A DNA stretch of 7,830 nt from an uncultured Oscillospiraceae bacterium (GTDB lineage: Bacteria > Bacillota > Clostridia > Oscillospirales > Oscillospiraceae). This document shows positions 1 to 5,394 of this stretch, piece by piece (positions within the stretch are counted from its first letter, which is position 1; each line of letters starts with the position of its first letter). Under the pieces are notes generated by a model. It was not told the DNA's origin. It did no database searches and saw only the letters and a list, made by a program, of their open reading frames with translations. The DNA is taken from assembly GCA_944385595.1 (NCBI GenBank), contig CALWXY010000074.1:1-7830 (forward strand), in the 5' to 3' direction. Position numbers and translations under genes: made by a program.

Positions 1-387
1 CCCCGAACCCCTCCTGAGCTTTTGAAGGATAAGGGATTCCGCGCGCTGCGGCGCGCGGCCAAAGGCGCTGCCTTTGGAATCCGCCACCTTTTGAAAAAGG
101 TGGACGAAAACTTTTGCTAGCCCAAAATCGAGAGAACAGCAAGTGAACAACTCTGTAGGCATCAGGCGCCCCAAAGTCGGTGCTTAAACTGCCGAAATCC
201 TCGAAATCGAGCGCCCTGTGGCGCGGAGTGGGACTGAGCGCTCTTCAATTCTAACGGCGCCGTGTCGGCAGCGCTGACAGCTCGGATACGCGCAAAAAAG
301 ATTCTTTTTGGAGGCGCGGAACCCTTTTTCTTCTAAAGAAAAATGGTTCCGCATCGCGCCCCCTCCATCGATGATCACGCCCAGCAG
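1..387. repeat. Gene-free, densely structured non-coding region, possible interspersed repeat
   Basis: No convincing gene lies here; the short ORFs have no ribosome binding site and no family-like sequence. The stretch is full of inverted repeats. At 34-82 a branched structure is possible: GGATT (34-38) pairs with AATCC (78-82) and encloses GCGCGC (41-46)/GCGCGC (51-56) and CCAAAGG (59-65)/CCTTTGG (71-77). At 84-103 CCACCTTT pairs with AAAGGTGG around a 4-nt loop. At 316-352 an 8-bp stem (GCGGAACC/GGTTCCGC), one mismatch and a second 8-bp stem (TTTTTCTT/AAGAAAAA) close on a 3-nt loop. This arrangement of strong hairpins at both ends of about 320 bp resembles the multicopy intergenic elements of GC-rich Clostridia, but copy number cannot be judged from one window. 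Confidence 0.45.
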
Positions 388-424
388 AAAAAAACCAAAG
401 CCGACGGCGCTGCCGTCGGCTTTG
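388..424 (-). terminator. Intrinsic terminator of the rpmG-rplA operon
   Basis: Read on the minus strand, AAAGCCGACGGC (423-412) pairs perfectly with GCCGTCGGCTTT (408-397) around a 3-nt loop. GG and seven T residues (394-388) follow. It starts 6 nt after the rplA stop codon. This is a textbook Rho-independent terminator and shows that the operon ends at rplA here rather than running directly into rplJ-rplL. Confidence 0.95.
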
Positions 425-429
425 CAATT

Positions 430-1119
430 TTACTGCTTGTTGGCGTTGATCTTCACGCCGGGTCCCATGGTGGAGGCGGTCACGCAGCTGCGGATGTACT
501 GACCTTTGGCGGAGGCGGGCTTGGCCTTGATGATGGCGCCCATGAGAGCGCTGTAGTTCTCGGCGAGCTTCTCAGCGCCGAAGCTGACCTTGCCGATGGG
601 GCAGTGGATGATGTTGGTCTTGTCGAGGCGGTACTCAATCTTACCGGCCTTGACCTCGGTGATGGCCTGGGCGAGGTTGGGGGTGACGGTGCCGGCCTTG
701 GGGGAGGGCATGAGACCCTTGGGGCCGAGGACCTTACCGAGGCGGCCGACAACGCCCATCATGTCGGGGGTGGCGATGACGACGTCGTAGTCGAAGAAGT
801 TCTCGGTCTGTATCTTCTGGACCATGTCCTGAGCGCCGACGTAATCGGCGCCGGCGTCGAGAGCCTCCTGCTGACGCTCCTCCTTGCAGAACACGAGCAC
901 CTTGCGGCTCTTGCCGGTGCCGTGGGGCAGGACGATGGCGCCGCGGACCTGCTGGTCGGCGTGGCGGGAGTCGACACCGAGCTTGACGTGCAGCTCGACG
1001 GTCTCATCGAACTTGGCCTTGCTGGCCTTGATGACGAGGTCGAAGGCCTCGGCGGGATCGTAAAGGGCCTGTTTATCTACGAGCTTGGCGCTCTCTTTAT
1101 AATTCTTACCTCTGAACAA
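430..1119 (-). CDS. rplA: 50S ribosomal protein L1
   Basis: Ribosomal protein L1 builds the mobile L1 stalk beside the E site of the large subunit and helps release deacylated tRNA. In many bacteria it also represses its own mRNA. The 229-residue product has the normal length for the family. The L1 signature LGPKGLMPSPKAGTVT is at residues 131-146, and the N-terminal MFRGKNYKESAKLVD is typical. The start is TTG at 1119-1117, placed 8 nt after a perfect AAGGAGG (1134-1128); no ATG nearby would give a normal L1 N-terminus. It is the last gene of the operon and is followed by a terminator. The 82-nt gap to rplK carries a likely L1-binding element. Identification is secure. Confidence 0.97.
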   Translation of the reverse strand: MFRGKNYKESAKLVDKQALYDPAEAFDLVIKASKAKFDETVELHVKLGVDSRHADQQVRGAIVLPHGTGKSRKVLVFCKEERQQEALDAGADYVGAQDMVQKIQTENFFDYDVVIATPDMMGVVGRLGKVLGPKGLMPSPKAGTVTPNLAQAITEVKAGKIEYRLDKTNIIHCPIGKVSFGAEKLAENYSALMGAIIKAKPASAKGQYIRSCVTASTMGPGVKINANKQ

Positions 1120-1127
1120 TTTGATAT

Positions 1128-1134
1128 CCTCCTT
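1128..1134 (-). promoter_or_regulatory. Ribosome binding site deciding the TTG start of rplA
   Basis: On the minus strand AAGGAGG stands 8 nt before TTG (1119-1117). The perfect Shine-Dalgarno match and family-like N-terminus fix this non-ATG start. Confidence 0.85.
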
Positions 1135-1139
1135 AAAAT

Positions 1140-1184
1140 GTGGTTCGTCGGATGACTGCCTCAGATAGCGGCATATCCTCCCAC
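1140..1184 (-). promoter_or_regulatory. Putative L1-binding autoregulatory mRNA element between rplK and rplA
   Basis: The minus-strand transcript can form two stacked helices separated by an asymmetric internal loop. The outer helix is GUGG (1184-1181) with CCAC (1143-1140). The inner part is GGAU with AUCC, then UGCC with GGCA closing a 9-nt loop. The internal loop has GA on the 5' side and GACGAA on the 3' side. Two short helices with an asymmetric purine-rich loop starting GUGGGAG is the known style of L1 mRNA sites that mimic the L1 site on 23S rRNA. The element ends 6 nt before the rplA Shine-Dalgarno, so bound L1 could block rplA translation. The assignment rests on fold and position, not on an alignment. 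Confidence 0.6.
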
Positions 1185-1201
1185 GTTAAAGAGCCGCCCG
1201 C

Positions 1202-1630
1202 TTACTCGGCGGCGACGAGCACGCCCATGCTGCGGCAGGTACCGGCGACCATGCTCATGGCGGCCTCGATGTCGCTGCAGTTGAGGTCGGGCATCTTCTG
1301 CTCGGCTATCTTGCGGAGATCCTCACGGCTGAGGGTGGCGACCTTGTCGCGCTGGGGCACGCCGGAAGCGGTCTCTATGCCGCAGGCCTTCTTGATGAGC
1401 AGCGCGGTCGGGGGGGTCTTGGTGATGAAAGTGAAGCTGCGGTCAGCGTAGACGGTGATGACGACGGGGATCATCATGCCCATGTCGCCTTTGGTGCGCT
1501 CGTTGAAGTCCTTGGTGAACTGGGCGATGTTGACGCCGTACTGACCAAGGGCGGGGCCGACGGGGGGAGCGGGAGTCGCCTTGCCCGCGGGAACCTGGAA
1601 TCTAACGTATCCAACTACTTTCTGTGCCAA
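1202..1630 (-). CDS. rplK: 50S ribosomal protein L11
   Basis: L11 binds 23S rRNA in the GTPase-associated centre at the base of the L7/L12 stalk. It takes part in factor-dependent GTP hydrolysis and in activation of RelA by uncharged tRNA. The product has 142 residues, the usual length. The N-terminal domain shows the proline-rich PAGKATPAPPVGPALGQYGVNI stretch (residues 14-35; PPVGPALG at 22-29), which is a target area of thiopeptide antibiotics. The C-terminal rRNA-binding domain ends with the L11 signature from RKIAEQKMPDLN (106-117) to RSMGV (133-137). The start is TTG (1630-1628), 9 nt after AGGAGG (1645-1640). That ribosome binding site lies just past the nusG stop (1649-1647), so the two genes are tightly packed. 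Confidence 0.97.
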   Translation of the reverse strand: MAQKVVGYVRFQVPAGKATPAPPVGPALGQYGVNIAQFTKDFNERTKGDMGMMIPVVITVYADRSFTFITKTPPTALLIKKACGIETASGVPQRDKVATLSREDLRKIAEQKMPDLNCSDIEAAMSMVAGTCRSMGVLVAAE

Positions 1631-1639
1631 TTCAAAGCA

Positions 1640-1645
1640 CCTCCT
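1640..1645 (-). promoter_or_regulatory. Ribosome binding site deciding the TTG start of rplK
   Basis: On the minus strand AGGAGG is followed by 9 nt and then TTG (1630-1628). The resulting N-terminus, MAQKVVGYVRFQVPAG, is exactly that of L11 proteins, so TTG is the true start. Confidence 0.85.
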
Positions 1646-1646
1646 A

Positions 1647-2171
1647 TTATTCTGTCACTGGTTCGACCTGATCAAGCTCCAGGTCGACGGGGGTCTCTCT
1701 GCCGAACATGGACACGACGACACGGACGCGGGACTTTTCGGGTTCAAGCTCGTCCACAACGCCGAAGAAGCCGTCGAGCGGGCCGTCAATGACCTTGACT
1801 CTGTCGCCCATATCGAAGCCGACGTTGTATTCGCGTCTCTCGACGCCCATATCGAGGATTTCCTGTTCGGTGAGGGGGATGGCCTTGCCATCGGTGCCGA
1901 CGAAGCCGGTCGCGCCGCGCACATTGCGGACGAGATACCAGCTCTCATCGGTCATGACCATTTTCACGAGCACATAGCCCGGAAAGGTCTTTCTCTCGAC
2001 CTCTTTGTCGCCGTTGTCGGTGTGCTCGACGACGGTCTCGAGGGGGATGTTGACCTCAAGGATGAGATCCTGCATCCTGCGGTTCTCGGCGGCCTTCATG
2101 ATAGCCGCGGCGACCGCGTTTTCATAACCGGAGTATGTGTGGACCACATACCACTTAGCGTTTTCTGCCAT
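1647..2171 (-). CDS. nusG: Transcription elongation/termination factor NusG
   Basis: NusG binds the RNA polymerase clamp, affects pausing and elongation, and links transcription to Rho or to the ribosome through its KOW domain. The 174-residue protein fits the family. The NGN domain opens with KWYVVHTYSGYEN (6-18) and contains the conserved KTFPGYVLVKM (61-71) and the RNVRGATGFVG segment (82-92). The KOW motif runs from about 120 to 150, with GDRVKVIDGPLDGFFGVV at 122-139. The ATG at 2171 lies 5 nt after the secE stop. The ribosome binding site is weak (a GGTGGG inside the secE end), suggesting translational coupling to secE. Gene order secE-nusG-rplK-rplA is standard for bacteria. Confidence 0.98.
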   Translation of the reverse strand: MAENAKWYVVHTYSGYENAVAAAIMKAAENRRMQDLILEVNIPLETVVEHTDNGDKEVERKTFPGYVLVKMVMTDESWYLVRNVRGATGFVGTDGKAIPLTEQEILDMGVERREYNVGFDMGDRVKVIDGPLDGFFGVVDELEPEKSRVRVVVSMFGRETPVDLELDQVEPVTE

Positions 2172-2176
2172 GGCTT

Positions 2177-2455
2177 TTAACCCACCAGAGTGATTACAGC
2201 CTGGACGACGTTCTGAGCGATCTCGTCGAAGCCCCAGATGACCACGGCGGAGGCGGCCATCACGACGAGCGCGACGCCGGTGTTGTTAGCGGTCTGCTTC
2301 GGGGTGGGCCAAACGACTTTCTTGAGCTCGCTTTTCATCTCTCTGAACCACTTTTTGGTTCTCTGGAAGAAACCAAGCTTCTGGGAGCTGTCGACTTTCT
2401 TCACGGCAGTGTGCTCGGCTTTAGCGGGAACGTTGTTCTTCTTCTCTTCTGCCAT
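2177..2455 (-). CDS. secE: Preprotein translocase subunit SecE
   Basis: SecE is the small essential membrane subunit of the SecYEG channel that carries proteins across or into the cytoplasmic membrane. The 92-residue product is the short Gram-positive form. It has a charged, poorly conserved N-terminus (1-30), then the amphipathic SecE signature KKWFREMKSELKKVVWPTPKQ (34-54), then one transmembrane helix at about 59-76 (VALVVMAASAVVIWG). I chose ATG at 2455 because AAAGGA precedes it by 9 nt. The in-frame GTG at 2461 would sit only 3 nt from that site and would add two residues. It lies between rpmG and nusG in the usual order. Confidence 0.96.
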   Translation of the reverse strand: MAEEKKNNVPAKAEHTAVKKVDSSQKLGFFQRTKKWFREMKSELKKVVWPTPKQTANNTGVALVVMAASAVVIWGFDEIAQNVVQAVITLVG

Positions 2456-2482
2456 TTTCACGCTTCCTTTCTGAAAGTCCGC

Positions 2483-2644
2483 TTACTTGGTCTCGTTGTG
2501 GACAGTGTGCTTTCTGCAGCGGGGGCAATATTTCTTCATCTCAAGACGGTCGGGGGTATTCTTCTTGTTCTTGAAAGTGAAATAGTTGCGCTCCTTGCAC
2601 TCGCTGCATCTCAGGGTAACTTTGACTCTTGCGCCAACAGCCAT
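2483..2644 (-). CDS. rpmG: 50S ribosomal protein L33, zinc-binding form
   Basis: L33 is a small large-subunit protein near the E site. The minus strand encodes 53 residues, beginning MAVGARVKVTLRCSEC and ending HTVHNETK, which matches L33 along its whole length. It was too short for a long-ORF search. Four cysteines at residues 13, 16, 40 and 43 form two CxxC pairs, so this is the zinc-binding (C+) type rather than the cysteine-free type some bacteria use under zinc limitation. ATG at 2644 follows AAGGAGG (2661-2655) by 10 nt. It is the first gene of the operon, a common place for rpmG in Firmicutes. I see no tRNA-Trp gene between it and secE. Confidence 0.95.
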   Translation of the reverse strand: MAVGARVKVTLRCSECKERNYFTFKNKKNTPDRLEMKKYCPRCRKHTVHNETK

Positions 2645-2766
2645 TTTTTCGGCACCTCCTTGTAATATTCGCCCTTTTGCGGGGCTTTGTTGCCTCCCTG
2701 TGCGCCCGGAACAGGCTCCGCGCCCGCATTTGGGCGCAGAAAAATAATGGCCATCCGGCCACAGGT
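2645..2766 (-). promoter_or_regulatory. Structured 5' leader of the rpmG-secE-nusG-rplK-rplA mRNA
   Basis: From the predicted start site (about 2766) to the rpmG ATG is about 120 nt without an ORF, long for a ribosomal operon unless it has a role. The transcript can form GGCC-GGAT-GGCC (2760-2749), GCGCCC/GGGCGC around AAATGC (2738-2721) and CCUGU/ACAGG further on, ending in the AAGGAGG ribosome binding site. I recognise no known riboswitch or ribosomal-protein leader in it, and no run of T follows any of the hairpins. Confidence 0.35.
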
Positions 2767-2772
2767 AGAGTT

Positions 2773-2801
2773 ACTATACCACACATCCCCCAAAAGGTCA
2801 A
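2773..2801 (-). promoter_or_regulatory. Sigma-A type promoter of the rpmG operon
   Basis: On the minus strand, TTGACC (2801-2796), a 17-bp spacer and TATAGT (2778-2773) give a near-consensus housekeeping promoter. It points at rpmG, and no other gene lies upstream on this strand. Confidence 0.85.
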
Positions 2802-2839
2802 TGTTTTTCTTGAATTTTCAGTACTTTTTTTGCTTTCCC

Positions 2840-2868
2840 TTGCTTAAATGCGGGCGCGATGCTATAAT
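2840..2868 (+). promoter_or_regulatory. Sigma-A type promoter of folC
   Basis: TTGCTT (2840-2845), a 17-bp spacer and a perfect TATAAT (2863-2868) form a strong housekeeping promoter. The -10 box overlaps the ATG at 2867, so that ATG cannot be the translation start of a message made here. The promoter is back to back with the rpmG promoter; the two -35 boxes are 38 bp apart. Confidence 0.85.
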
Positions 2869-2902
2869 GGCTAAAAGCCGGTTTTCGGAGATGTTTTCTG
2901 CA

Positions 2903-4168
2903 ATGAATATTAACGACACACTCAAATACATTCACAGCGTCTCGTGGCTCGGCTCCGTGCCCGGCCTCGAGCGCATAACCGAGCTGCTCCACCGCATAGG
3001 CGACCCGCAGGACAAGGTCAGATGCGTCCACGTCGCCGGCACAAACGGCAAGGGCTCCACCGCCGCCACGCTCTCCAAAATCCTCGAGTGCGCGGGCTAC
3101 AATGTCGGCCTCTGCACCTCGCCCTACATCTTCCGCTTCAACGAGCGCATGCAGTTCAATAACAGCGAGATCACAGACTCCGAGCTATGCGACATAGTCG
3201 AGTATATAAAGCCCTTTGCCGACGCTATGGAGCACAGTCCCACAGAGTTTGAGCTGGTCTGCGCCATCACCTTCGAGTATTTTGCCCGCAAGGGCTGCGA
3301 TTTAGCCGTCGTCGAGGTCGGCATGGGCGGCAGGCTCGACGCAACTAACGTCATCAAAGCCCCCCTCTGCTCCGTGATCACCAATATCGGCCTCGATCAC
3401 ACGAGGGAGCTTGGAAACACCCTCGAGGCCATAGCCGCCGAAAAGGCGGGCATCATTAAGCCCGGCTGCCCCGCCGTCCTCTATCATCAGACCCGGGGCG
3501 TCATGGACGTCGTGAGAGATGTCTGCCAAAAGCTCGGCTCTCCCCTCACCATCACCGACCCCGCTGAGCTGGAAGTCCTGCCCGGCGGCATAGGCCGGCT
3601 CGACTTCATCTACCGCGGGGAGCGCTACTCCACCCCGCTTCTCGGCGAGCACCAGGCGAAAAACGCCGCCGTCGTGCTCGAGACCGTGTCCGTGCTGCGC
3701 TCCGAGGGCTACAATATCCCCGACAGCGCCGTGCACGAGGGCCTCGCCACAGTGAAGTGGCCGGCCAGATTTGAAATCATCGCCAAAAAGCCGTGGTTCG
3801 TCGTCGACGGGGGGCATAACCCCCAGTGCGCCGAGACCGTGGCCGCCAATATTCGCCGCTATTTCCCGAACATGCACACAGTCCTGCTCACCGGCGTCCT
3901 CGCCGACAAGGACTACGGCGCGCTGACGGATATTCTCGCTCCCGTAGCGGACGAGTTCGTCACAGTGACGCCGAACTGCCCCCGCGCGCTCTCCGCGCAG
4001 GACTACGCAAGGCATCTCGAGAAATACGGCAAGCCCGTCACAGCCTGCGGCAGCATAGCCGAGGGCGTCGACACAGCGCGCGCCCGCGCCGGATTGGACG
4101 GCGTAGTCGTGGCTGTCGGCTCGCTGTACATGGCGGGCCCCATCAGGGATTGCTTCGGCCTCGAGTGA
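2903..4168 (+). CDS. folC: Folylpolyglutamate synthase (bifunctional dihydrofolate synthase possible)
   Basis: FolC adds glutamate to reduced folates using ATP, which keeps them in the cell and improves their fit to folate enzymes; many bacterial forms also make dihydrofolate from dihydropteroate. The product is 421 residues, normal for this Mur-ligase-like family. Visible motifs are the P-loop AGTNGKGST (45-53), TSPY (72-75), EVGMGGRLDATN (138-149), TNIGLDHTRELG (160-171), EKAGIIKPG (180-188), the C-domain VDGGHNP (301-307) and TGVLADKDY (330-338). I chose ATG 2903 because MNINDTLKYIHSVSW is the family N-terminus. GGAG (2887-2890) lies 12 nt upstream, a little far. ATG 2891 touches that GGAG and ATG 2867 lies in the -10 box. 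folT follows, under THF control. Confidence 0.95.
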   Translation: MNINDTLKYIHSVSWLGSVPGLERITELLHRIGDPQDKVRCVHVAGTNGKGSTAATLSKILECAGYNVGLCTSPYIFRFNERMQFNNSEITDSELCDIVEYIKPFADAMEHSPTEFELVCAITFEYFARKGCDLAVVEVGMGGRLDATNVIKAPLCSVITNIGLDHTRELGNTLEAIAAEKAGIIKPGCPAVLYHQTRGVMDVVRDVCQKLGSPLTITDPAELEVLPGGIGRLDFIYRGERYSTPLLGEHQAKNAAVVLETVSVLRSEGYNIPDSAVHEGLATVKWPARFEIIAKKPWFVVDGGHNPQCAETVAANIRRYFPNMHTVLLTGVLADKDYGALTDILAPVADEFVTVTPNCPRALSAQDYARHLEKYGKPVTACGSIAEGVDTARARAGLDGVVVAVGSLYMAGPIRDCFGLE

Positions 4169-4244
4169 GCGCCGGAGCCGGAAGCTGAGAGCAAAATCCA
4201 CTTTTTGTAAACGAGGTGATGGCGACTTTCCAGTACAAAATATG

Positions 4245-4364
4245 ACAGAGTAGGAACGGCGCGTTAAGTGTCGGCGGATGGGAAGTTGCCGCCGGACGAA
4301 AGCCCTCTGCCGGTGTTGGTCACACCGGCATTGACGCTGCGGTGCCGTCTCCGCATCCGCTGCC
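4245..4364 (+). promoter_or_regulatory. Tetrahydrofolate (THF) riboswitch aptamer
   Basis: The RNA has the conserved core of the THF (folT) riboswitch class: AGAGTAGG (4247-4254), CGCGTTAAGTG (4260-4270), ACGAA (4296-4300), and GCATCCGCT (4353-4361) at the 3' edge. Helices fit: ACGGC (4256-4260) with GCCGT (4344-4348) for P2, CGGCGG (4272-4277) with CCGCCG (4289-4294) for P3 capped by ATGGGAAGTTG, and GCCGGTGT (4309-4316) with ACACCGGC (4322-4329) for P4. The closing helix P1 (CAG 4246-4248 with CTG 4360-4362) is short. The class binds reduced folates and represses folate import genes, which matches folT just downstream. Confidence 0.92.
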
Positions 4365-4369
4365 ACCGG

Positions 4370-4428
4370 GGAAAGCGCCGTCTTTCCTTTCGTGGCAACC
4401 TGAATTGTCGTGTTGAACACGAAAGGAG
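4370..4428 (+). promoter_or_regulatory. Expression platform of the THF riboswitch: RBS-sequestering stem and competing hairpin
   Basis: TCCTTTCGTG (4385-4394) pairs perfectly with CACGAAAGGA (4418-4427) over 10 bp and buries the folT Shine-Dalgarno AAAGGAG (4422-4428). A competing hairpin, GGAAAG (4370-4375) with CTTTCC (4382-4387), shares TCC (4385-4387) with that stem. No T run follows either hairpin, so control is most likely at translation initiation. Which form is favoured with THF bound is inferred from the class (ligand represses), not visible here. Confidence 0.7.
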
Positions 4429-4437
4429 AATTGAATA

Positions 4438-4953
4438 ATGAAAAAAACCAACGTCAGAATGCTCACCCAGCTCGGCATGCTGATAGCGCTTCAGTTTGTG
4501 CTGAGCAAGTTCTGCTCCATCTCGACGGACAGCCTCCGCATAGGCTTCGGCTTCGTGCCGATGGCCGTGTGCGGTATGCTCTACGGGCCGTTCTGGTGCG
4601 CCGTGGCCTATGCGATAGGCGATATCCTCGGCGGCGTCATCATCTACGGCAGCGTGAACCCACTCATCACCGTCTCGGTGGTGCTCACCGGCCTCGGCTA
4701 CGGATTCTTCCTGCACAGGGAGAACGTGCGTTTCTTCCCGCATGTCATCGGCGCCGCGGCGGTCAGCCTCTTCTGCTCCATGGTCGTGACGACGGCCTCG
4801 CTCGCATTCATGTACGACGCGAGCTTCATGTCCCAGTTCATCATCCGCATCCCGCAGGGCATAGGCATAGCCATCGCCGAGCCGGTGCTCATACCCATTC
4901 TCTATCAGCTCAGCCGTCAGCTCCAGAAGCACGGCCTCGTCGCCGCCGCATGA
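4438..4953 (+). CDS. folT: Folate ECF transporter, substrate-specific S component FolT
   Basis: FolT is the membrane protein that binds folate and joins the shared energising module (EcfT plus two ATPases, EcfA and EcfA') for import. Those partners are not in this window. The protein has 171 residues, usual for S components, and is strongly hydrophobic with about six predicted membrane segments. It opens with KKTNVRMLTQLGMLIALQFVLS, contains the FolT-like RIGFGFVPMAVCGMLYGPFW (35-54) and AYAIGDILGG, and ends with a short basic tail. ATG at 4438 follows AAAGGAG by 9 nt. The THF riboswitch immediately upstream independently supports folate as substrate. The stop codon overlaps the next start (ATGA). 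Confidence 0.93.
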   Translation: MKKTNVRMLTQLGMLIALQFVLSKFCSISTDSLRIGFGFVPMAVCGMLYGPFWCAVAYAIGDILGGVIIYGSVNPLITVSVVLTGLGYGFFLHRENVRFFPHVIGAAAVSLFCSMVVTTASLAFMYDASFMSQFIIRIPQGIGIAIAEPVLIPILYQLSRQLQKHGLVAAA

Positions 4954-5357
4954 GGGTAATGGCCATCGACTACGGCGACGCCCGCATCGGCCTCGCTGTC
5001 TCCGACCCGCTCGGCATGATTGCCGGTGAGGCCTGGACGCTGAGTGAGTGGGACATGTCGCGCGCCGCGGAGACCATAGCCGCCGAGTGCCTTGAGCGCG
5101 GCATCACCGAGCTGGTGCTCGGCCTGCCGCTCAATATGGACGGCTCCGAGGGTCCGCGCGCGGAGAAAAGCCGCCTGTTCGCCGCCATGCTCGAGCAGGC
5201 CGGCGCCCCCCGCCCCATACTCTGGGACGAGCGCCGCACCAGCGTCGACGCGCACCGCATCCTCCACGCGAGCGGGCTGAAAATGAAAAATCACCGGCAA
5301 AAGGTCGACGCCGTCGCCGCCTCGCTGATACTGGAGGCATATCTCGGAACAAAATAA
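4950..5357 (+). CDS. ruvX: RuvX/YqgF-family putative Holliday junction resolvase / pre-16S rRNA nuclease
   Basis: The product is 135 residues, the normal size of the YqgF family of RNase H-fold nucleases. E. coli YqgF is needed for 5' end maturation of 16S rRNA; a Holliday junction resolvase role was proposed from the RuvC-like fold. Motifs are in order: AIDYGDARIGLAVSDP (5-20) with D7, GLPLNMDGSEGPRA (58-71), DERRTSVDA (93-101) with E94, and HRQKVDAVAASLILEAYL (115-132) with D120. These give the expected acidic active-site residues. The start ATG at 4950 overlaps the folT stop as ATGA, which implies translational coupling. A perfect-stem terminator follows 3 nt after the stop codon. No functional tie to folate is known to me. 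Confidence 0.93.
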   Translation: MRVMAIDYGDARIGLAVSDPLGMIAGEAWTLSEWDMSRAAETIAAECLERGITELVLGLPLNMDGSEGPRAEKSRLFAAMLEQAGAPRPILWDERRTSVDAHRILHASGLKMKNHRQKVDAVAASLILEAYLGTK

Positions 5358-5360
5358 ATT

Positions 5361-5394
5361 TTGGGGGAAGCGCTGCTTCCCCCAATTCTTTTTT
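5361..5394 (+). terminator. Intrinsic terminator after ruvX
   Basis: TTGGGGGAAGC (5361-5371) pairs perfectly with GCTTCCCCCAA (5375-5385) around a 3-nt loop, then TTCTTTTTT (5386-5394). It starts 3 nt after the ruvX stop and ends the folC-folT-ruvX transcript. Confidence 0.9.

Noticed and set aside
184..378. 64-codon ORF on the minus strand in the gene-free left end
   Set aside because: It has no ribosome binding site and no recognisable sequence, and it crosses the 316-352 hairpin; better seen as part of a structured non-coding element.
343..1155. 270-codon ORF on the plus strand opposite rplA
   Set aside because: Low-complexity Gly/Leu/Ala product antisense to L1 and crossing the operon terminator.
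2687..2902. Long N-terminal extension of folC starting at 2687
   Set aside because: It would begin upstream of the folC promoter and run through the rpmG promoter; family proteins start at MNINDTLKYIHS.
4205..4243. Possible separate promoter for folT (TTGTAA at 4205 with TACAAA at 4234)
   Set aside because: The spacer is 23 bp, too long for a normal promoter; read-through from folC is at least as likely.
4370..4390. GGAAAG/CTTTCC hairpin as a transcription terminator
   Set aside because: The stem is only 6 bp and is followed by just TTT, then CG; it fits better as a competitor of the ribosome-binding-site stem.
3302..4420. 372-codon ORF on the minus strand opposite folC and the riboswitch
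   Set aside because: folC is unmistakable on the other strand; the antisense product has no recognisable motif and runs through the riboswitch.
4264..4932. 222-codon ORF on the minus strand opposite folT
   Set aside because: His/Glu/Arg-rich low-complexity product antisense to FolT and the THF aptamer; no start signal.
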